Assembly (NCBI RefSeq): GCF_005491425.1
Contig: NZ_CP028083.1
Location: 2,814,001-2,878,000, forward strand
DNA length: 64,000 bases
Origin: Lysinibacillus sp. SGAir0095
GTDB taxonomy: Bacteria > Bacillota > Bacilli > Bacillales_A > Planococcaceae
Direction: 5' to 3'
Below, one piece after another: positions 52,424 to 61,215 of this stretch. Every line of letters starts with the position of its first letter. The stretch's first letter is position 1. The translations under genes were made by a program, and so were the position numbers. The notes beneath the pieces are model-generated. The model saw only the letters and a program-made list of their open reading frames with translations. It was not told the DNA's origin and searched no databases.

Positions 52424-53353
52424 TTATTTACTTTCTTTCCACATTTGAACCTTTTCAAAAAACATAGATAAAGCTTCTTTGTTTGACATATTTGGCACTT
52501 TCGCCAGTAATACTTCACGTGGGGCCCTCTCGGACTTCGTTTGCTTTTGTAAAATTAATATACTTTTTTCATGTGCTTTCGTTGCAAATAGATTCTCAGG
52601 GAGCTGGATAACAGCTTGAATCCAAGTCGTTTTTTTCAAATATTTATGTAAATCCTTTGACTGCTCAGATTCAAACATATTTGAAGGAATCAAGAAAAAT
52701 AAATACCCACCCTCTTTTGTATGATTAATCGATTGCTCGATAAATAGGTGGTGAGCATAGCTCATCCCTTCATGGGCACAAAGCTCGTATTCAACTGCCA
52801 CTTCTTCATTTGGGTAATATCCAACCGGCAAATCACATACAACCGCATCAACCGGATCTACCAACAACTTTTGTAAGGCATCTTGATGGTATAGAACCAC
52901 TGGTTGTTCAATCAACTCTGCACTATCTGCTGCTAGACGAATTAATAATTCATCCACTTCAATTCCAGTAGCAGATGTTTTTCCATCAAGTAAATTCATT
53001 ACAGTTAATAATAAATTACCTGTTCCTACTGCTGGATCAAGAATAGTAATCGGATTATTTTTTAGTTGTTCCTCAAAAAATTGTTCAACAAAATATCCAA
53101 CTAGCAAACCTAAAGAGTCTGGAGTCATTTGATGATTTGGCTGGGAGGTTTTTCTCATCCCTTTTAAAATAGCAATTTGAATTGCTTTGCGAGTTTCTTC
53201 TTTCGTTGCATTTTGAAAGGCAGACTGCTCTTTGTCGTCAAGAACATCTTCAAGTGATTGTAAAACACCATCTAAAAAAGAAACTCCATCAGCTTTTTCG
53301 TACTTTTCCGCTTTTTCATTAATAAATGAAAATATTTGCTCAAACTTTTCCAT
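52424..53353 (-). CDS. ytxK: Class I SAM-dependent methyltransferase, YtxK type
   Basis: The 309-residue protein resembles N6-adenine DNA methylases: the SAM-binding motif I DPAVGTGNLLLTVMNLL is clear, and CDLPVGYYP stands where catalytic NPPY is found, so the catalytic motif is divergent. YtxK homologues precede ackA in many Bacilli; the natural substrate is unknown. The frame opens at 53383, but the AAGGAG site fits the ATG at 53353. ackA, which lies between ytxK and tpx in B. subtilis, is absent. Confidence 0.87.
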   Translation of the reverse strand: MEKFEQIFSFINEKAEKYEKADGVSFLDGVLQSLEDVLDDKEQSAFQNATKEETRKAIQIAILKGMRKTSQPNHQMTPDSLGLLVGYFVEQFFEEQLKNNPITILDPAVGTGNLLLTVMNLLDGKTSATGIEVDELLIRLAADSAELIEQPVVLYHQDALQKLLVDPVDAVVCDLPVGYYPNEEVAVEYELCAHEGMSYAHHLFIEQSINHTKEGGYLFFLIPSNMFESEQSKDLHKYLKKTTWIQAVIQLPENLFATKAHEKSILILQKQTKSERAPREVLLAKVPNMSNKEALSMFFEKVQMWKESK

Positions 53354-53377
53354 AAAAAACTCCTTTTGAAATGAACA

Positions 53378-53404
53378 ACCCACTCTAGTTATTCTCGAGT
53401 GGGT
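53378..53404 (-). terminator. Terminator of tpx
   Basis: Perfect 8-bp arms ACCCACTC and GAGTGGGT (53378-53385, 53397-53404); the minus-strand T tract is weak. It lies between tpx and ytxK. Confidence 0.65.
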
Positions 53405-53468
53405 CTGTCAATCTAAGCATTCTCCTATTGTAGACATTCATAGTCTACCATTTATCTATTAGATAAAC

Positions 53469-53972
53469 TTAAATTAATGCTTTAACAGCTTCAATTGCTG
53501 CCTCATAATTCGGATGGCTTGTACCTTCAGAAACATACTCAGCATAGGTTACAGTACCTTCCTTGTCGATAACAAATACTGAACGAGCAAGCAAACGCAG
53601 CTCTTCCATGTATGCTCCATAAGCTTTACCAAAAGATAAATCTCTGTGGTCTGATACAGTGTGAACTCCTTCAAGGCCTGCAGCTGCACACCAACGTTTT
53701 TGGGCAAATGGTAGGTCAACTGAAACCGTATAGAAAGCCACAGCATCTCCTAATGCTACTACCTCTTCATTAAAGCGACGAGTTTGTGCATCACAAACAC
53801 CTGTATCTAATGAAGGTACAACACTGATAAGACGTACTTTTCCTTCTGAATCCTTTAAAGTGACTAGTGATAAGTCGTTAGCTAATACTGTAAAGTCAGG
53901 TGCTTTGTCCCCAACCTTTACTTCATTTCCAATTAATGTTACTGGGTTATTTTTAAATGTTACTTGTGCCAA
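53469..53972 (-). CDS. tpx: Thiol peroxidase Tpx
   Basis: Tpx reduces hydrogen and alkyl peroxides using thioredoxin. The 167-residue protein is an atypical 2-Cys peroxiredoxin: peroxidatic C60 in [14 protein letters not shown] and resolving C95 in QKRWCAAAG, plus the conserved GxKAPDF start. The best start is TTG at 53972 after AAAGGAGGG. It is flanked by its own terminator and by yteJ upstream, in the B. subtilis order. Confidence 0.95.
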   Translation of the reverse strand: MAQVTFKNNPVTLIGNEVKVGDKAPDFTVLANDLSLVTLKDSEGKVRLISVVPSLDTGVCDAQTRRFNEEVVALGDAVAFYTVSVDLPFAQKRWCAAAGLEGVHTVSDHRDLSFGKAYGAYMEELRLLARSVFVIDKEGTVTYAEYVSEGTSHPNYEAAIEAVKALI

Positions 53973-54061
53973 TTTGGAACCCTCCTTTATATTACTTAGA
54001 TAATCTTACTAAAGATAATTCCATCATTGCAAATAACTTACCTTACAAATTTTTACGGTAA

Positions 54062-54097
54062 AACTAAAGGAGCAAAGTTCTAGCACTTTGCTCCTTT
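54062..54097 (-). terminator. Terminator of sppA-yteJ
   Basis: Perfect 12-bp arms AAAGGAGCAAAG (54066-54077) and CTTTGCTCCTTT (54086-54097), just after the yteJ stop, with a T-rich tail on the minus strand. Confidence 0.85.
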
Positions 54098-54106
54098 AAT
54101 ACCTCA

Positions 54107-54712
54107 TTATACACTTGTAGAAATTGAATTTTGAGAATCTAAATCATCATCACTTTGAGGATTTTCAATCATCATTTCTTTTTTACGTTTAATAAATACC
54201 TTTTCTTGAACGACAATTGTATCAGCAATAATATCGTTTAAGCCATGATTCTTTGGCATAAATGCCACCATTAAGTAGATAATCGGAATTTTATTGCTAA
54301 TAAATCGTCCGATAATTTCTCTAAATAAAACGGTGAACCAATCTAACTTCTCGCCGTTCTTCCCTTTTACCTTTAAGCCAAAGATTATTTTCCCACCAGT
54401 TTGCTGCCAAAATTTTGTGGTAATCACAAAATAAGCATAGTAGAATACGCCCGATACGATTGTCATCGGTGAATACCAATGTGTTTCTTTTAAACTCCAG
54501 CCGAAGAAATGGAAAAGTGGATTAACAATTATGCCCACGATGGATGCAACAATGATAATGTCTACTACAAACGCCCAAAAGCGAATCCAAAAACCGGCCG
54601 TCTTCTCTTCAATCTGTTCAACAATATGAAATTGCTGCTTTGCAAGAGTAGTGGTCAAAGGTACATTTTGAGGAAGAGAAGCATTTGAGTCATAATTTTC
54701 ATTTTCTGACAT
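54107..54712 (-). CDS. yteJ: RDD family membrane protein (YteJ-like)
   Basis: The 201-residue protein has three hydrophobic segments in an RDD domain (AGFWIRFWAFVVDIIIVASIVG, with the conserved R and D residues; QQTGGKIIFGLKV; LFREIIGRFISNKI) and cytoplasmic acidic ends. RDD proteins are of uncertain function; some act in ion transport or stress. Position next to sppA matches B. subtilis yteJ, where it lies in the same operon. It starts 13 bases after sppA ends with an AGGAGGGG site. Confidence 0.87.
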   Translation of the reverse strand: MSENENYDSNASLPQNVPLTTTLAKQQFHIVEQIEEKTAGFWIRFWAFVVDIIIVASIVGIIVNPLFHFFGWSLKETHWYSPMTIVSGVFYYAYFVITTKFWQQTGGKIIFGLKVKGKNGEKLDWFTVLFREIIGRFISNKIPIIYLMVAFMPKNHGLNDIIADTIVVQEKVFIKRKKEMMIENPQSDDDLDSQNSISTSV

Positions 54713-54725
54713 CGATTACCCCTCC

Positions 54726-55736
54726 TTAGTACTCACCATATAGATACATCATTCGTGGTCCACTATTTGAAGACATTAACTTTGTTAAGAATTGCTGCTC
54801 TGGAGATGGCCCGAAAAATGAACTAATTTTCATTCCAAACATCGATGTTAAACCACCGAAACTTGATTCATATTCAAATAGTTCCGCATCCTCTAATCCA
54901 AAGTCCGCTCTTACAGCAGCTATTGTATCTTCAAGTCCACCGATTCCATCGACAAAACCTGCTTTGAGAGCTTGAGAGCCACCCATAATGCGTCCATCTG
55001 CTACTTTTTTTACATCAGCTTCAGACATCCCTCTACCTTGTTCAATCACGTCAACAAATTCTTCATAGGATTCGTTAATCATCTCTTGGACCATTGCTTT
55101 TTCTTCTGGTGTAGTTGGTCTAGTTCCACCAAACATATCTTTGTGCTCACCTGATTTTATGGTTTCGAACTCAATTCCTAAATTACTTGCAAGTTCAGAG
55201 AAATTATAGCTTTGCATAATAACTCCGATTGAACCCGTAATAGTTTCTTTATGAGCAAAGATTTTATCTGCTGGTGCTGAAATATAATAACCACCTGATG
55301 CAGCATAAGAACCCATCGAAACATAAATTGGAATATTTCTTTGTTCTTTTATTTCAATTAATTTTTCGTAAATTTCAGCGGATTCTATTACCCCACCACC
55401 TGGTGAATTTACATATAGCACTACAGCTTGTACAGATTGATCATATAAAATAGTTTCTAATTGTCCTAAAAAGTTTTGGTGATCATATTCTACTGCAGCA
55501 AAAGGCGTACTTGTACCGACATCCTGAATTGTTCCATCAACGGATAATAAAGCAATTCTGTTGCCCATATCGCCTGGTTCGACCACGGTTTCAATCATTG
55601 TTTGTTCAGTTGCAGTCAGGCTATCAAAATTGGAAAAAAAGTCAGTTTTAAAAATTGAAATTACTGTATTCAATCCAATCGAAAAAAAGATTAACACTAC
55701 TGCTGCACCTAAGGCAATCCATCTTTTTGTATTCAT
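54726..55736 (-). CDS. sppA: Signal peptide peptidase SppA
   Basis: SppA is a membrane-bound serine protease that degrades cleaved signal peptides. From the chosen start the 336-residue protein has one N-terminal membrane helix (about 6-25) and a single S49 domain with catalytic S147 (SYAASGGYY) and K199 (SGEHKD), the same numbering as B. subtilis SppA. The frame opens at 55775, but the first 13 codons are not conserved and GGAGGA fits the ATG at 55736. yteJ follows. In B. subtilis SppA-YteJ is linked to resistance to antimicrobial peptides. Confidence 0.95.
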   Translation of the reverse strand: MNTKRWIALGAAVVLIFFSIGLNTVISIFKTDFFSNFDSLTATEQTMIETVVEPGDMGNRIALLSVDGTIQDVGTSTPFAAVEYDHQNFLGQLETILYDQSVQAVVLYVNSPGGGVIESAEIYEKLIEIKEQRNIPIYVSMGSYAASGGYYISAPADKIFAHKETITGSIGVIMQSYNFSELASNLGIEFETIKSGEHKDMFGGTRPTTPEEKAMVQEMINESYEEFVDVIEQGRGMSEADVKKVADGRIMGGSQALKAGFVDGIGGLEDTIAAVRADFGLEDAELFEYESSFGGLTSMFGMKISSFFGPSPEQQFLTKLMSSNSGPRMMYLYGEY

Positions 55737-55850
55737 GTCATTATTCCTCCTCCATCCATACATACGTATCAACATCTTATTTGTTTCAAAAATCTTCTAA
55801 TTTTTTTAGATAACCAATCCAAATAGTACCATATCATTACTCATAATAGT

Positions 55851-55894
55851 AAAAAAGAGACTTTAAAGCCATAGCAATTAAGCATGACTTTAAA
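55851..55894 (-). terminator. Terminator of the acyl-CoA synthetase gene
   Basis: Arms TTTAAAGCCATAGC (55862-55875) and GCATGACTTTAAA (55882-55894) pair with G-U on the minus strand and are followed by a T tract (55851-55856 complement). Confidence 0.7.
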
Positions 55895-55952
55895 ATCCCC
55901 TTAAAAATTCGACATTATTCCCTAGGAAATATAACCGATACCAAATTATTTT

Positions 55953-57539
55953 TTAATTTGTTATTTCTTTTTTAAATTCCTTTTGACGAAGTTCAACACG
56001 TCTAATTTTACCTGAAGAAGTTTTCGGTAATTCATCGATAAATTCAATTGCTCGTGGATATTTGTAAGGAGCGGTAATTTCTTTGACATGATTCTGTAAT
56101 TCCTTCACGATTGAAGGACTATTTTTTTGTTCAGAATCACGGAGCACTACATACGCCTTTACTATATTACCACGTATTTCGTCTGGACTTGCTACAACGG
56201 CACATTCTTTAACTGCTGGATGTTTTACAAGAGCATCTTCTACTTCAAATGGTCCTATTGTATAACCTGAAGAAATAATAATATCATCACCACGACCTTC
56301 AAACCAGAAATACCCTTCCTCATCTTTATAGGCACGATCTCCTGTTAAGAACCATTCACCACGATATTGCATATTTGTACGTTCTAAATCCTTTAAATAT
56401 CCCTTAAATAATGCAGGCGTGGATGAATGCACTGCAATATCCCCTACTTCACCGACTTTTGTAGGTTCACCCAAATCGTTAATAACCTCAACAAGGTTAC
56501 CAGGAGTTGGTTTCCCCATCGAACCTGCTTTTGGAGTCATCCCTAAAAGAGTACCGACCAATAGAGTATTTTCTGTTTGCCCATACCCATCTCGCACCTG
56601 AAGTGAGAAAACATTAATAAACTTATTAATTACTTCACTATTTAATGGCTCTCCTGCAGAAACTGCACTTTTAATACTTGAAAGATTATATTGCTCAAGT
56701 TTGTCTACTTTAGCCATTAAACGGTATTCGGTAGGTGTACAGCATAAAACATTTATTTGGTAATCCTCTAGTACTTGAAGATATTCCTGTGGTTCGAATC
56801 TGCCCATATGAATAAATGCAGTTGCTCCACTTCCTAAAGTAGCTAAAAACGGACTCCAAATCCATTTTTGCCATCCAGGTGCTGCTGTTGCCCAAACTAT
56901 GTCATCTTCTTGTACTCCAAGCCACTGAGCTGCCGTAGTTCTTAAATGAGCATATCCCCAACCATGGGAATGAACTACTCCTTTTGGATTGCCTGTAGTT
57001 CCACTTGTATAAGATAAAAATGCAATATCAGAATCTTCAGTTTGAACGCCTTCAAAAACATTCGAAGCCTTTTCTAATTCATCCTCAATGGATATCCATG
57101 AATCTTTTGACTCTCCATAAACAAAAAGTTTTAGACCGTCTATATGTTGTGCGTCACTAAATTGATTAATTTCATTTTCAAAGGCAACTATTGCTTTAGC
57201 ATCTGAATGTGTGATTCGATAATCGATATCTTTTGCTCGAAGCATTTCAGAGCTTGGAATAATCGTTAAGCCTGCCTTTAACGCTCCGATGTATGTAACA
57301 TATGCCTCCTCTGAGCGAGGCACCATGATTAAAATAACATCGCCTTTATTTAACCCACTGTTTTTAAATATATTGGCTACTTTATTTGCTTTTTTTATTA
57401 ATTTTTCATATGAAATTTTTTCGATTTGTCCACTCTCATGATGAATCATTAATGCAATTTTCGAGCTAGTTTTTGCATACTTTTCAATTTCATCTACAAT
57501 ATTGTATCTCTTAGGAGCTAGTAAATCTTCTCTTCTCAT
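55953..57539 (-). CDS. AMP-dependent acyl-CoA synthetase (YtcI / AcsA-like)
   Basis: The 528-residue protein belongs to the ANL adenylate-forming family that activates acids via an acyl-AMP intermediate to acyl-CoA. Motifs: the phosphate loop YTSGTTGNPKGV, DGYGQTENT, the A8-type TGDRAYKDEEGYFWFEGRGDDII and the catalytic lysine in PKTSSGKIRRVELR. The sequence resembles medium-chain or acetyl-type enzymes; substrate is unsettled. Position matches B. subtilis ytcI beside ssp and thiI. The frame opens at 57563, but the GGGGGA site fits the ATG at 57539. Confidence 0.9.
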   Translation of the reverse strand: MRREDLLAPKRYNIVDEIEKYAKTSSKIALMIHHESGQIEKISYEKLIKKANKVANIFKNSGLNKGDVILIMVPRSEEAYVTYIGALKAGLTIIPSSEMLRAKDIDYRITHSDAKAIVAFENEINQFSDAQHIDGLKLFVYGESKDSWISIEDELEKASNVFEGVQTEDSDIAFLSYTSGTTGNPKGVVHSHGWGYAHLRTTAAQWLGVQEDDIVWATAAPGWQKWIWSPFLATLGSGATAFIHMGRFEPQEYLQVLEDYQINVLCCTPTEYRLMAKVDKLEQYNLSSIKSAVSAGEPLNSEVINKFINVFSLQVRDGYGQTENTLLVGTLLGMTPKAGSMGKPTPGNLVEVINDLGEPTKVGEVGDIAVHSSTPALFKGYLKDLERTNMQYRGEWFLTGDRAYKDEEGYFWFEGRGDDIIISSGYTIGPFEVEDALVKHPAVKECAVVASPDEIRGNIVKAYVVLRDSEQKNSPSIVKELQNHVKEITAPYKYPRAIEFIDELPKTSSGKIRRVELRQKEFKKEITN

Positions 57540-57581
57540 AGTTATCCCCCTTTTATGTACCAAAAAAGATACATTATACTA

Positions 57582-57610
57582 ATTATAATAATATTCAACT
57601 AATATATCAA
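57582..57610 (-). promoter_or_regulatory. SigA-type promoter of the acyl-CoA synthetase gene
   Basis: Minus-strand -35 TTGATA (57605-57610), 17-bp spacer and perfect -10 TATAAT (57582-57587), 43-48 bases upstream of the start codon. The remainder of the 57540-57865 gap is AT-rich and empty apart from the ssp terminator. Confidence 0.75.
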
Positions 57611-57828
57611 AATATTCCTCGAAAAAGAGAAATAACTGTATTAAATGCATATTAGACATGTATAAAGTAATAACAACTATGTATACATTCGAGGGTTTTA
57701 AGTAGTAAGATTTTACTTATTTATTTATAGTTTCAGCACAGATTTTCTATACTTCCATGATTGCTAATTGCTACCTTTGTAAAAACATGATAGAAAGTAT
57801 CCTTGAATAATTTTTAAACAAAATAAAA

Positions 57829-57853
57829 GCTAGTAGCATTTTTTGCTACTAGC
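57829..57853 (-). terminator. Terminator of the left ssp gene
   Basis: Perfect 10-bp arms GCTAGTAGCA (57829-57838) and TGCTACTAGC (57844-57853), just after the ssp stop. The same arms recur after the right ssp gene. Confidence 0.85.
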
Positions 57854-57865
57854 CCTTATTTTTAA

Positions 57866-58075
57866 TTATTGTCCTGAAGTACCACGTAATTGTGATTCAG
57901 CCATTTGCACAAGACGTTTAGTAATTTCTCCTCCAACTGATCCGTTTGCACGAGCAGACGCTTCAGGTCCGAGTTGAACACCAAACTCTTGAGCGATTTC
58001 GTATTTCATTTGATCTAAAGCTTGTTCTGCACCTGGTACAGTAAGCTTGTTACGGCTACCGCTGTTGTTTGACAT
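57866..58075 (-). CDS. Small acid-soluble spore protein, alpha/beta type (left copy)
   Basis: The 69-residue protein coats and protects DNA in dormant spores and is degraded on germination. It has the two conserved SASP regions: [14 protein letters not shown], containing the GPR germination-protease site between E and F, and [19 protein letters not shown]. It differs from the right copy at only four residues (ASA/ASS and the C-terminus GTSGQ/GSSQQ). A sporulation-type promoter lies upstream. It occupies the sspA position next to thiI in B. subtilis, but an IS element now separates it from its twin. Confidence 0.96.
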   Translation of the reverse strand: MSNNSGSRNKLTVPGAEQALDQMKYEIAQEFGVQLGPEASARANGSVGGEITKRLVQMAESQLRGTSGQ

Positions 58076-58097
58076 TTATCTCACCTCCTTGTGCATT

Positions 58098-58126
58098 TAG
58101 ATTGTGCGAAAATCATTATTTAATAC
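58098..58126 (-). promoter_or_regulatory. Candidate SigG promoter of the left ssp gene
   Basis: Minus-strand GTATT (58122-58126), 17 bases, then CAATCTA (58098-58104), resembling the forespore SigG elements GHATR and CATnnTA in part. The same pair occurs before the right copy. Confidence 0.5.
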
Positions 58127-58224
58127 ATAAAAAATAGTACTTTTTTTTAGCTAGTCCTATAGTGTAGACAATTAGTAATTTTTTTAATATTCATATTTCA
58201 CTTACTTACAAATTTATAAGTTTT

Positions 58225-58232
58225 AAAAAAAC
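58225..58232. repeat. 8-bp target site duplication, left
   Basis: AAAAAAAC directly precedes the left terminal inverted repeat and is repeated at 59607-59614. Confidence 0.88.
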
Positions 58233-59606
58233 GGTTCTATGTCAAATGTTGGGGTGATGTGTTTTTGCACGTCACCCTATTAACCTAAATGAACACCGAA
58301 TTCTTTATATAAATCATTCAATAAAATCTTTGCTTTAAAATGCTTAAAGCTCCTAAAACCATAAGCATTACGTTTCATTACCTTCGATTTATTATTAATT
58401 CCTTCTAAAAAACCATTTGAATAGCCAAAACTAAAACTATTTAAGATCTCTACTTGCCAATTCTTAAAGGTTTGAATGGCTTTTATAAATGCTGGGATAT
58501 TTGCTTCTTCTACCTTACGGTAATAAGCTTCTAATCTATTCTTCACTTCTGCAATATCATTCGTCGTTTTTGCCCAATCAAACCATTTACAATAGGCTTC
58601 TTTTAGTTCATATGCTTGCTTTAATTCCTTTGACATTCCCGTGTAGCGATTTAAATACCATCGATTCTTTTCCGTTAACTTATCAAAGCGTTTATATAAG
58701 ACATGACGCATTTTTTTGCACTTTTTTCGATCGTATGGATGCCAATCCTTCTGCACTTTACGACGCACCTCGTCTAGAGCCCAATAAATATAACGACAAT
58801 AATGGAATCGATCGGCAATAATGATAGGACGATTTAAGGCTTTTTTAACAGCTGCTTTAAAGCTTGGATTCATATCCATTACGACGACTTCTACATCTGA
58901 TCCATATGTCATTAGATAATCCTTAATCGTTTCTTTTCTACGATTCGGTAAAATATCAATTGGTTCGTGCGTTTCAGCGTTGGCAATGATTAGTTGATAG
59001 GTCCCCGCATCTGTATCTCCTTTATATTCATCAATCGCAATACATTTTGGTAAATGGACCCCTTCATTTAGCTGCTCTTTTACCACCTTTTTAAAGCGAC
59101 GAATTACCGTCGAACTGGATGTTCCAAGGACTTCTGCTGCTTCTTTAAATGTCTTTGCCTTTACTGAACGGATTCCAACAACTTGATTCCATTCTTTTGA
59201 GTAACGTTGATACTTATCCACGAAAGGAGATTTTTCCGAGAAGCGTTTTCCGCACTCACATACATAACGTCGACGTTTATAGAAAAGGATGGTTAATCGT
59301 TCAAACCATTTTAAATGTTTAATTTTTTGAATTCGATAATCATGTATTTTAGAGGTCATTTTATTACAGTCTGGACACTGATGTTCTTTCTTCGGAATTG
59401 AAACGTAAAGAGCGATACGCTCCCCGATCTCTTCAATCTTATGAACAGTTACACCTTTTAATCCTGGGATATTTCTGTTAAAATTCATAATGCACGTATC
59501 ACCTTTCATTGCTTGTTTCTCGACAATTCAAGTATATCGAAATCGGTGATTACGTGCTTTTTTTTATTTCAAATTGTAGTAAAACCCCAACAAATATTAT
59601 AGAACC
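58233..59606. mobile_element. ISL3-family insertion sequence, complete (1374 bp)
   Basis: The element is bounded by 24-bp imperfect terminal inverted repeats (58233-58256 and 59583-59606, 18 of 24 matching, both starting GGTTCTAT and sharing TGTTGGGGT) and flanked by an 8-bp direct repeat, the duplication size known for ISL3. It holds one intact transposase gene. It lies between two near-identical ssp genes, inside an AT-rich palindrome (TTTATAAGTTT / AAACTTATA). Confidence 0.93.
58280..59488 (-). CDS. ISL3 family transposase
   Basis: The 402-residue transposase has an N-terminal zinc-binding region (HQCPDCNKMTSKIHDY and VCECGKRF), a helix-turn-helix (FKEAAEVLGTSSSTVIRRFKK), and a DDE core with CIAIDEYKGDTDAGTYQLI, VVMDMNPSFKAAVKKALN and the C-terminal glutamate region SNGFLEGINNKSKVMKRNAYGFRSF. 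All acidic catalytic segments look intact, so the element may be active. The frame opens at 59509, but AAAGGTGAT fits the ATG at 59488. Confidence 0.95.
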   Translation of the reverse strand: MNFNRNIPGLKGVTVHKIEEIGERIALYVSIPKKEHQCPDCNKMTSKIHDYRIQKIKHLKWFERLTILFYKRRRYVCECGKRFSEKSPFVDKYQRYSKEWNQVVGIRSVKAKTFKEAAEVLGTSSSTVIRRFKKVVKEQLNEGVHLPKCIAIDEYKGDTDAGTYQLIIANAETHEPIDILPNRRKETIKDYLMTYGSDVEVVVMDMNPSFKAAVKKALNRPIIIADRFHYCRYIYWALDEVRRKVQKDWHPYDRKKCKKMRHVLYKRFDKLTEKNRWYLNRYTGMSKELKQAYELKEAYCKWFDWAKTTNDIAEVKNRLEAYYRKVEEANIPAFIKAIQTFKNWQVEILNSFSFGYSNGFLEGINNKSKVMKRNAYGFRSFKHFKAKILLNDLYKEFGVHLG

Positions 59607-59614
59607 AAAAAAAC
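59607..59614. repeat. 8-bp target site duplication, right
   Basis: AAAAAAAC directly follows the right terminal inverted repeat and matches 58225-58232. Confidence 0.88.
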
Positions 59615-59660
59615 AAACTTATATATAAATGTAAATTTGACCAGAATTGAAAATGAAAGA

Positions 59661-59683
59661 GCTAGTAGCATTAAGCTACTAGC
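59661..59683 (-). terminator. Terminator of the right ssp gene
   Basis: Perfect 9-bp arms GCTAGTAGC (59661-59669) and GCTACTAGC (59675-59683), followed on the minus strand by a T-rich tract. Confidence 0.85.
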
Positions 59684-59702
59684 CCCATGATAATTATTTT
59701 AA

Positions 59703-59912
59703 TTATTGTTGAGAAGAACCACGTAATTGTGATTCAGCCATTTGTACAAGACGTTTAGTAATTTCTCCTCCAACTGATCCGTTTGCACGAGAAGACGCTT
59801 CAGGTCCGAGTTGAACACCAAACTCTTGCGCGATTTCGTATTTCATTTGATCTAAAGCTTGTTCTGCACCTGGTACAGTAAGCTTGTTACGGCTACCGCT
59901 GTTGTTTGACAT
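59703..59912 (-). CDS. Small acid-soluble spore protein, alpha/beta type (right copy)
   Basis: The 69-residue protein is a near-identical paralogue of the left copy, with the same GPR cleavage region (EIAQEFGV) and DNA-binding segments. Nucleotide identity extends upstream through the ribosome site (CACAAGGAGGTGAGATAA) and into the promoter, showing a recent segmental duplication. It lies next to thiI, so it is the positional counterpart of B. subtilis sspA. Confidence 0.96.
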   Translation of the reverse strand: MSNNSGSRNKLTVPGAEQALDQMKYEIAQEFGVQLGPEASSRANGSVGGEITKRLVQMAESQLRGSSQQ

Positions 59913-59934
59913 TTATCTCACCTCCTTGTGCATT

Positions 59935-59964
59935 TAGATTGTGCGCTAAGGCACTATTTAATAC
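59935..59964 (-). promoter_or_regulatory. Candidate SigG promoter of the right ssp gene
   Basis: Minus-strand GTATT (59960-59964), 18 bases, then CAATCTA (59935-59941), matching the elements before the left copy apart from one extra spacer base. Confidence 0.5.
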
Positions 59965-60006
59965 ACATTAAAATAAAGGTAAGTATTTCCTAACAACTAT
60001 TAACGG

Positions 60007-61215
60007 TTATAATAATCCTTCAAATTTATCTTTCACTTGATTTACTTCTGGGAATTTATAAACTTCTCTGTTTCGAACTGCACGTTCGATTAGCTCATCA
60101 AATTCAGTAAAGCTTTCATAATAAGTCACTTTTTCAACTTTAGGCTTAGTTTTCGGATTTGCAGGCGTGAAGATTGTACAGCAATCCTCAAAAGGTTGAA
60201 TTGATGTTTCATATGTTCCAATTTGTTCTGCAATGTCAATAATCTCAAGCTTATCGAATGCAATTAACGGTCGGAGTATGGGCGTATTTGATACGTCATT
60301 AATAGCCGTTAAGCTTTCTAATGTCTGACTAGCAACTTGTCCTAAACTCTCACCAGTAACAATTCCCAATGCACCGATTTCTTCTCGTAGTTTGTCAGCG
60401 ATTCGCATCATCATTCTTCGAGTAGTTGTCATTATCGTATTACTCGGAACACGATCTTTAATCAAAACTTGAATCTCTGTAAATGGAATTACATGCAGTC
60501 TTATATTTGCACCAAATTTCGTCAGCTCATTTGCTAGCACTTTTACTTTTTCCAATGAGTTATCACTTGTATAGGGTGGACTAAAGAAATGTATCGCTTC
60601 TAAGCGAACTCCACGTTTCATTAATAAGTACCCAGCAACCGGACTATCGATTCCACCTGACAGCATCAATAGCGATTTACCATTCGAGCCTACTGGCATG
60701 CCACCAGCACCTTGTATAATTTGAGCCATCATATAAATCGCATCTTGTCTTACTTCAATGCGCAGCTCTACATCAGGTTTTTTAACTTGTACTGAGATAT
60801 TCGGATTATTTCTAAGTACATGTCCGCCTATTTCTCTTTGAATTTCATGCGATTCTAAAGGGAACGTTTTGTCTGAACGACGAACTTCTACTTTAAACGT
60901 TATCTCCTGCTCCTTAAATTGTTCCATTATGATAAGAGATAACTTCTTCATATCATCTAATTCTTTTGAACACACAGCAACTGGACTAAAAGATTGAATA
61001 CCAAAAACAGTCGGTAATTTTTTCATTAAAACTTCATATTGCTCATCATTTTCGATTTTTATATGCATACGATCACGTTCAGAAACGATTTCCAGCGGAG
61101 CAATATCCGAAAATAAATGGCGAATATTAGCACGAAGACGATTAATAAAATCTTTTTTGTTACGTCCCTTTGTTGATAATTCACCATATCTTATTAAAAT
61201 TTCTTTCCAAATCAT
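60007..61215 (-). CDS. thiI: tRNA 4-thiouridine synthetase ThiI
   Basis: ThiI adenylates U8 of tRNA and inserts sulfur. The 402-residue protein has a ferredoxin-like and THUMP region (to about 165) and a PP-loop ATPase domain with SGGIDSP (186-192). It lacks the C-terminal rhodanese domain of E. coli ThiI, which is normal in Bacilli, where sulfur comes directly from the adjacent cysteine desulfurase. Its start codon overlaps the stop of that gene (ATGA), so the two are coupled. Confidence 0.96.
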   Translation of the reverse strand: MIWKEILIRYGELSTKGRNKKDFINRLRANIRHLFSDIAPLEIVSERDRMHIKIENDEQYEVLMKKLPTVFGIQSFSPVAVCSKELDDMKKLSLIIMEQFKEQEITFKVEVRRSDKTFPLESHEIQREIGGHVLRNNPNISVQVKKPDVELRIEVRQDAIYMMAQIIQGAGGMPVGSNGKSLLMLSGGIDSPVAGYLLMKRGVRLEAIHFFSPPYTSDNSLEKVKVLANELTKFGANIRLHVIPFTEIQVLIKDRVPSNTIMTTTRRMMMRIADKLREEIGALGIVTGESLGQVASQTLESLTAINDVSNTPILRPLIAFDKLEIIDIAEQIGTYETSIQPFEDCCTIFTPANPKTKPKVEKVTYYESFTEFDELIERAVRNREVYKFPEVNQVKDKFEGLL

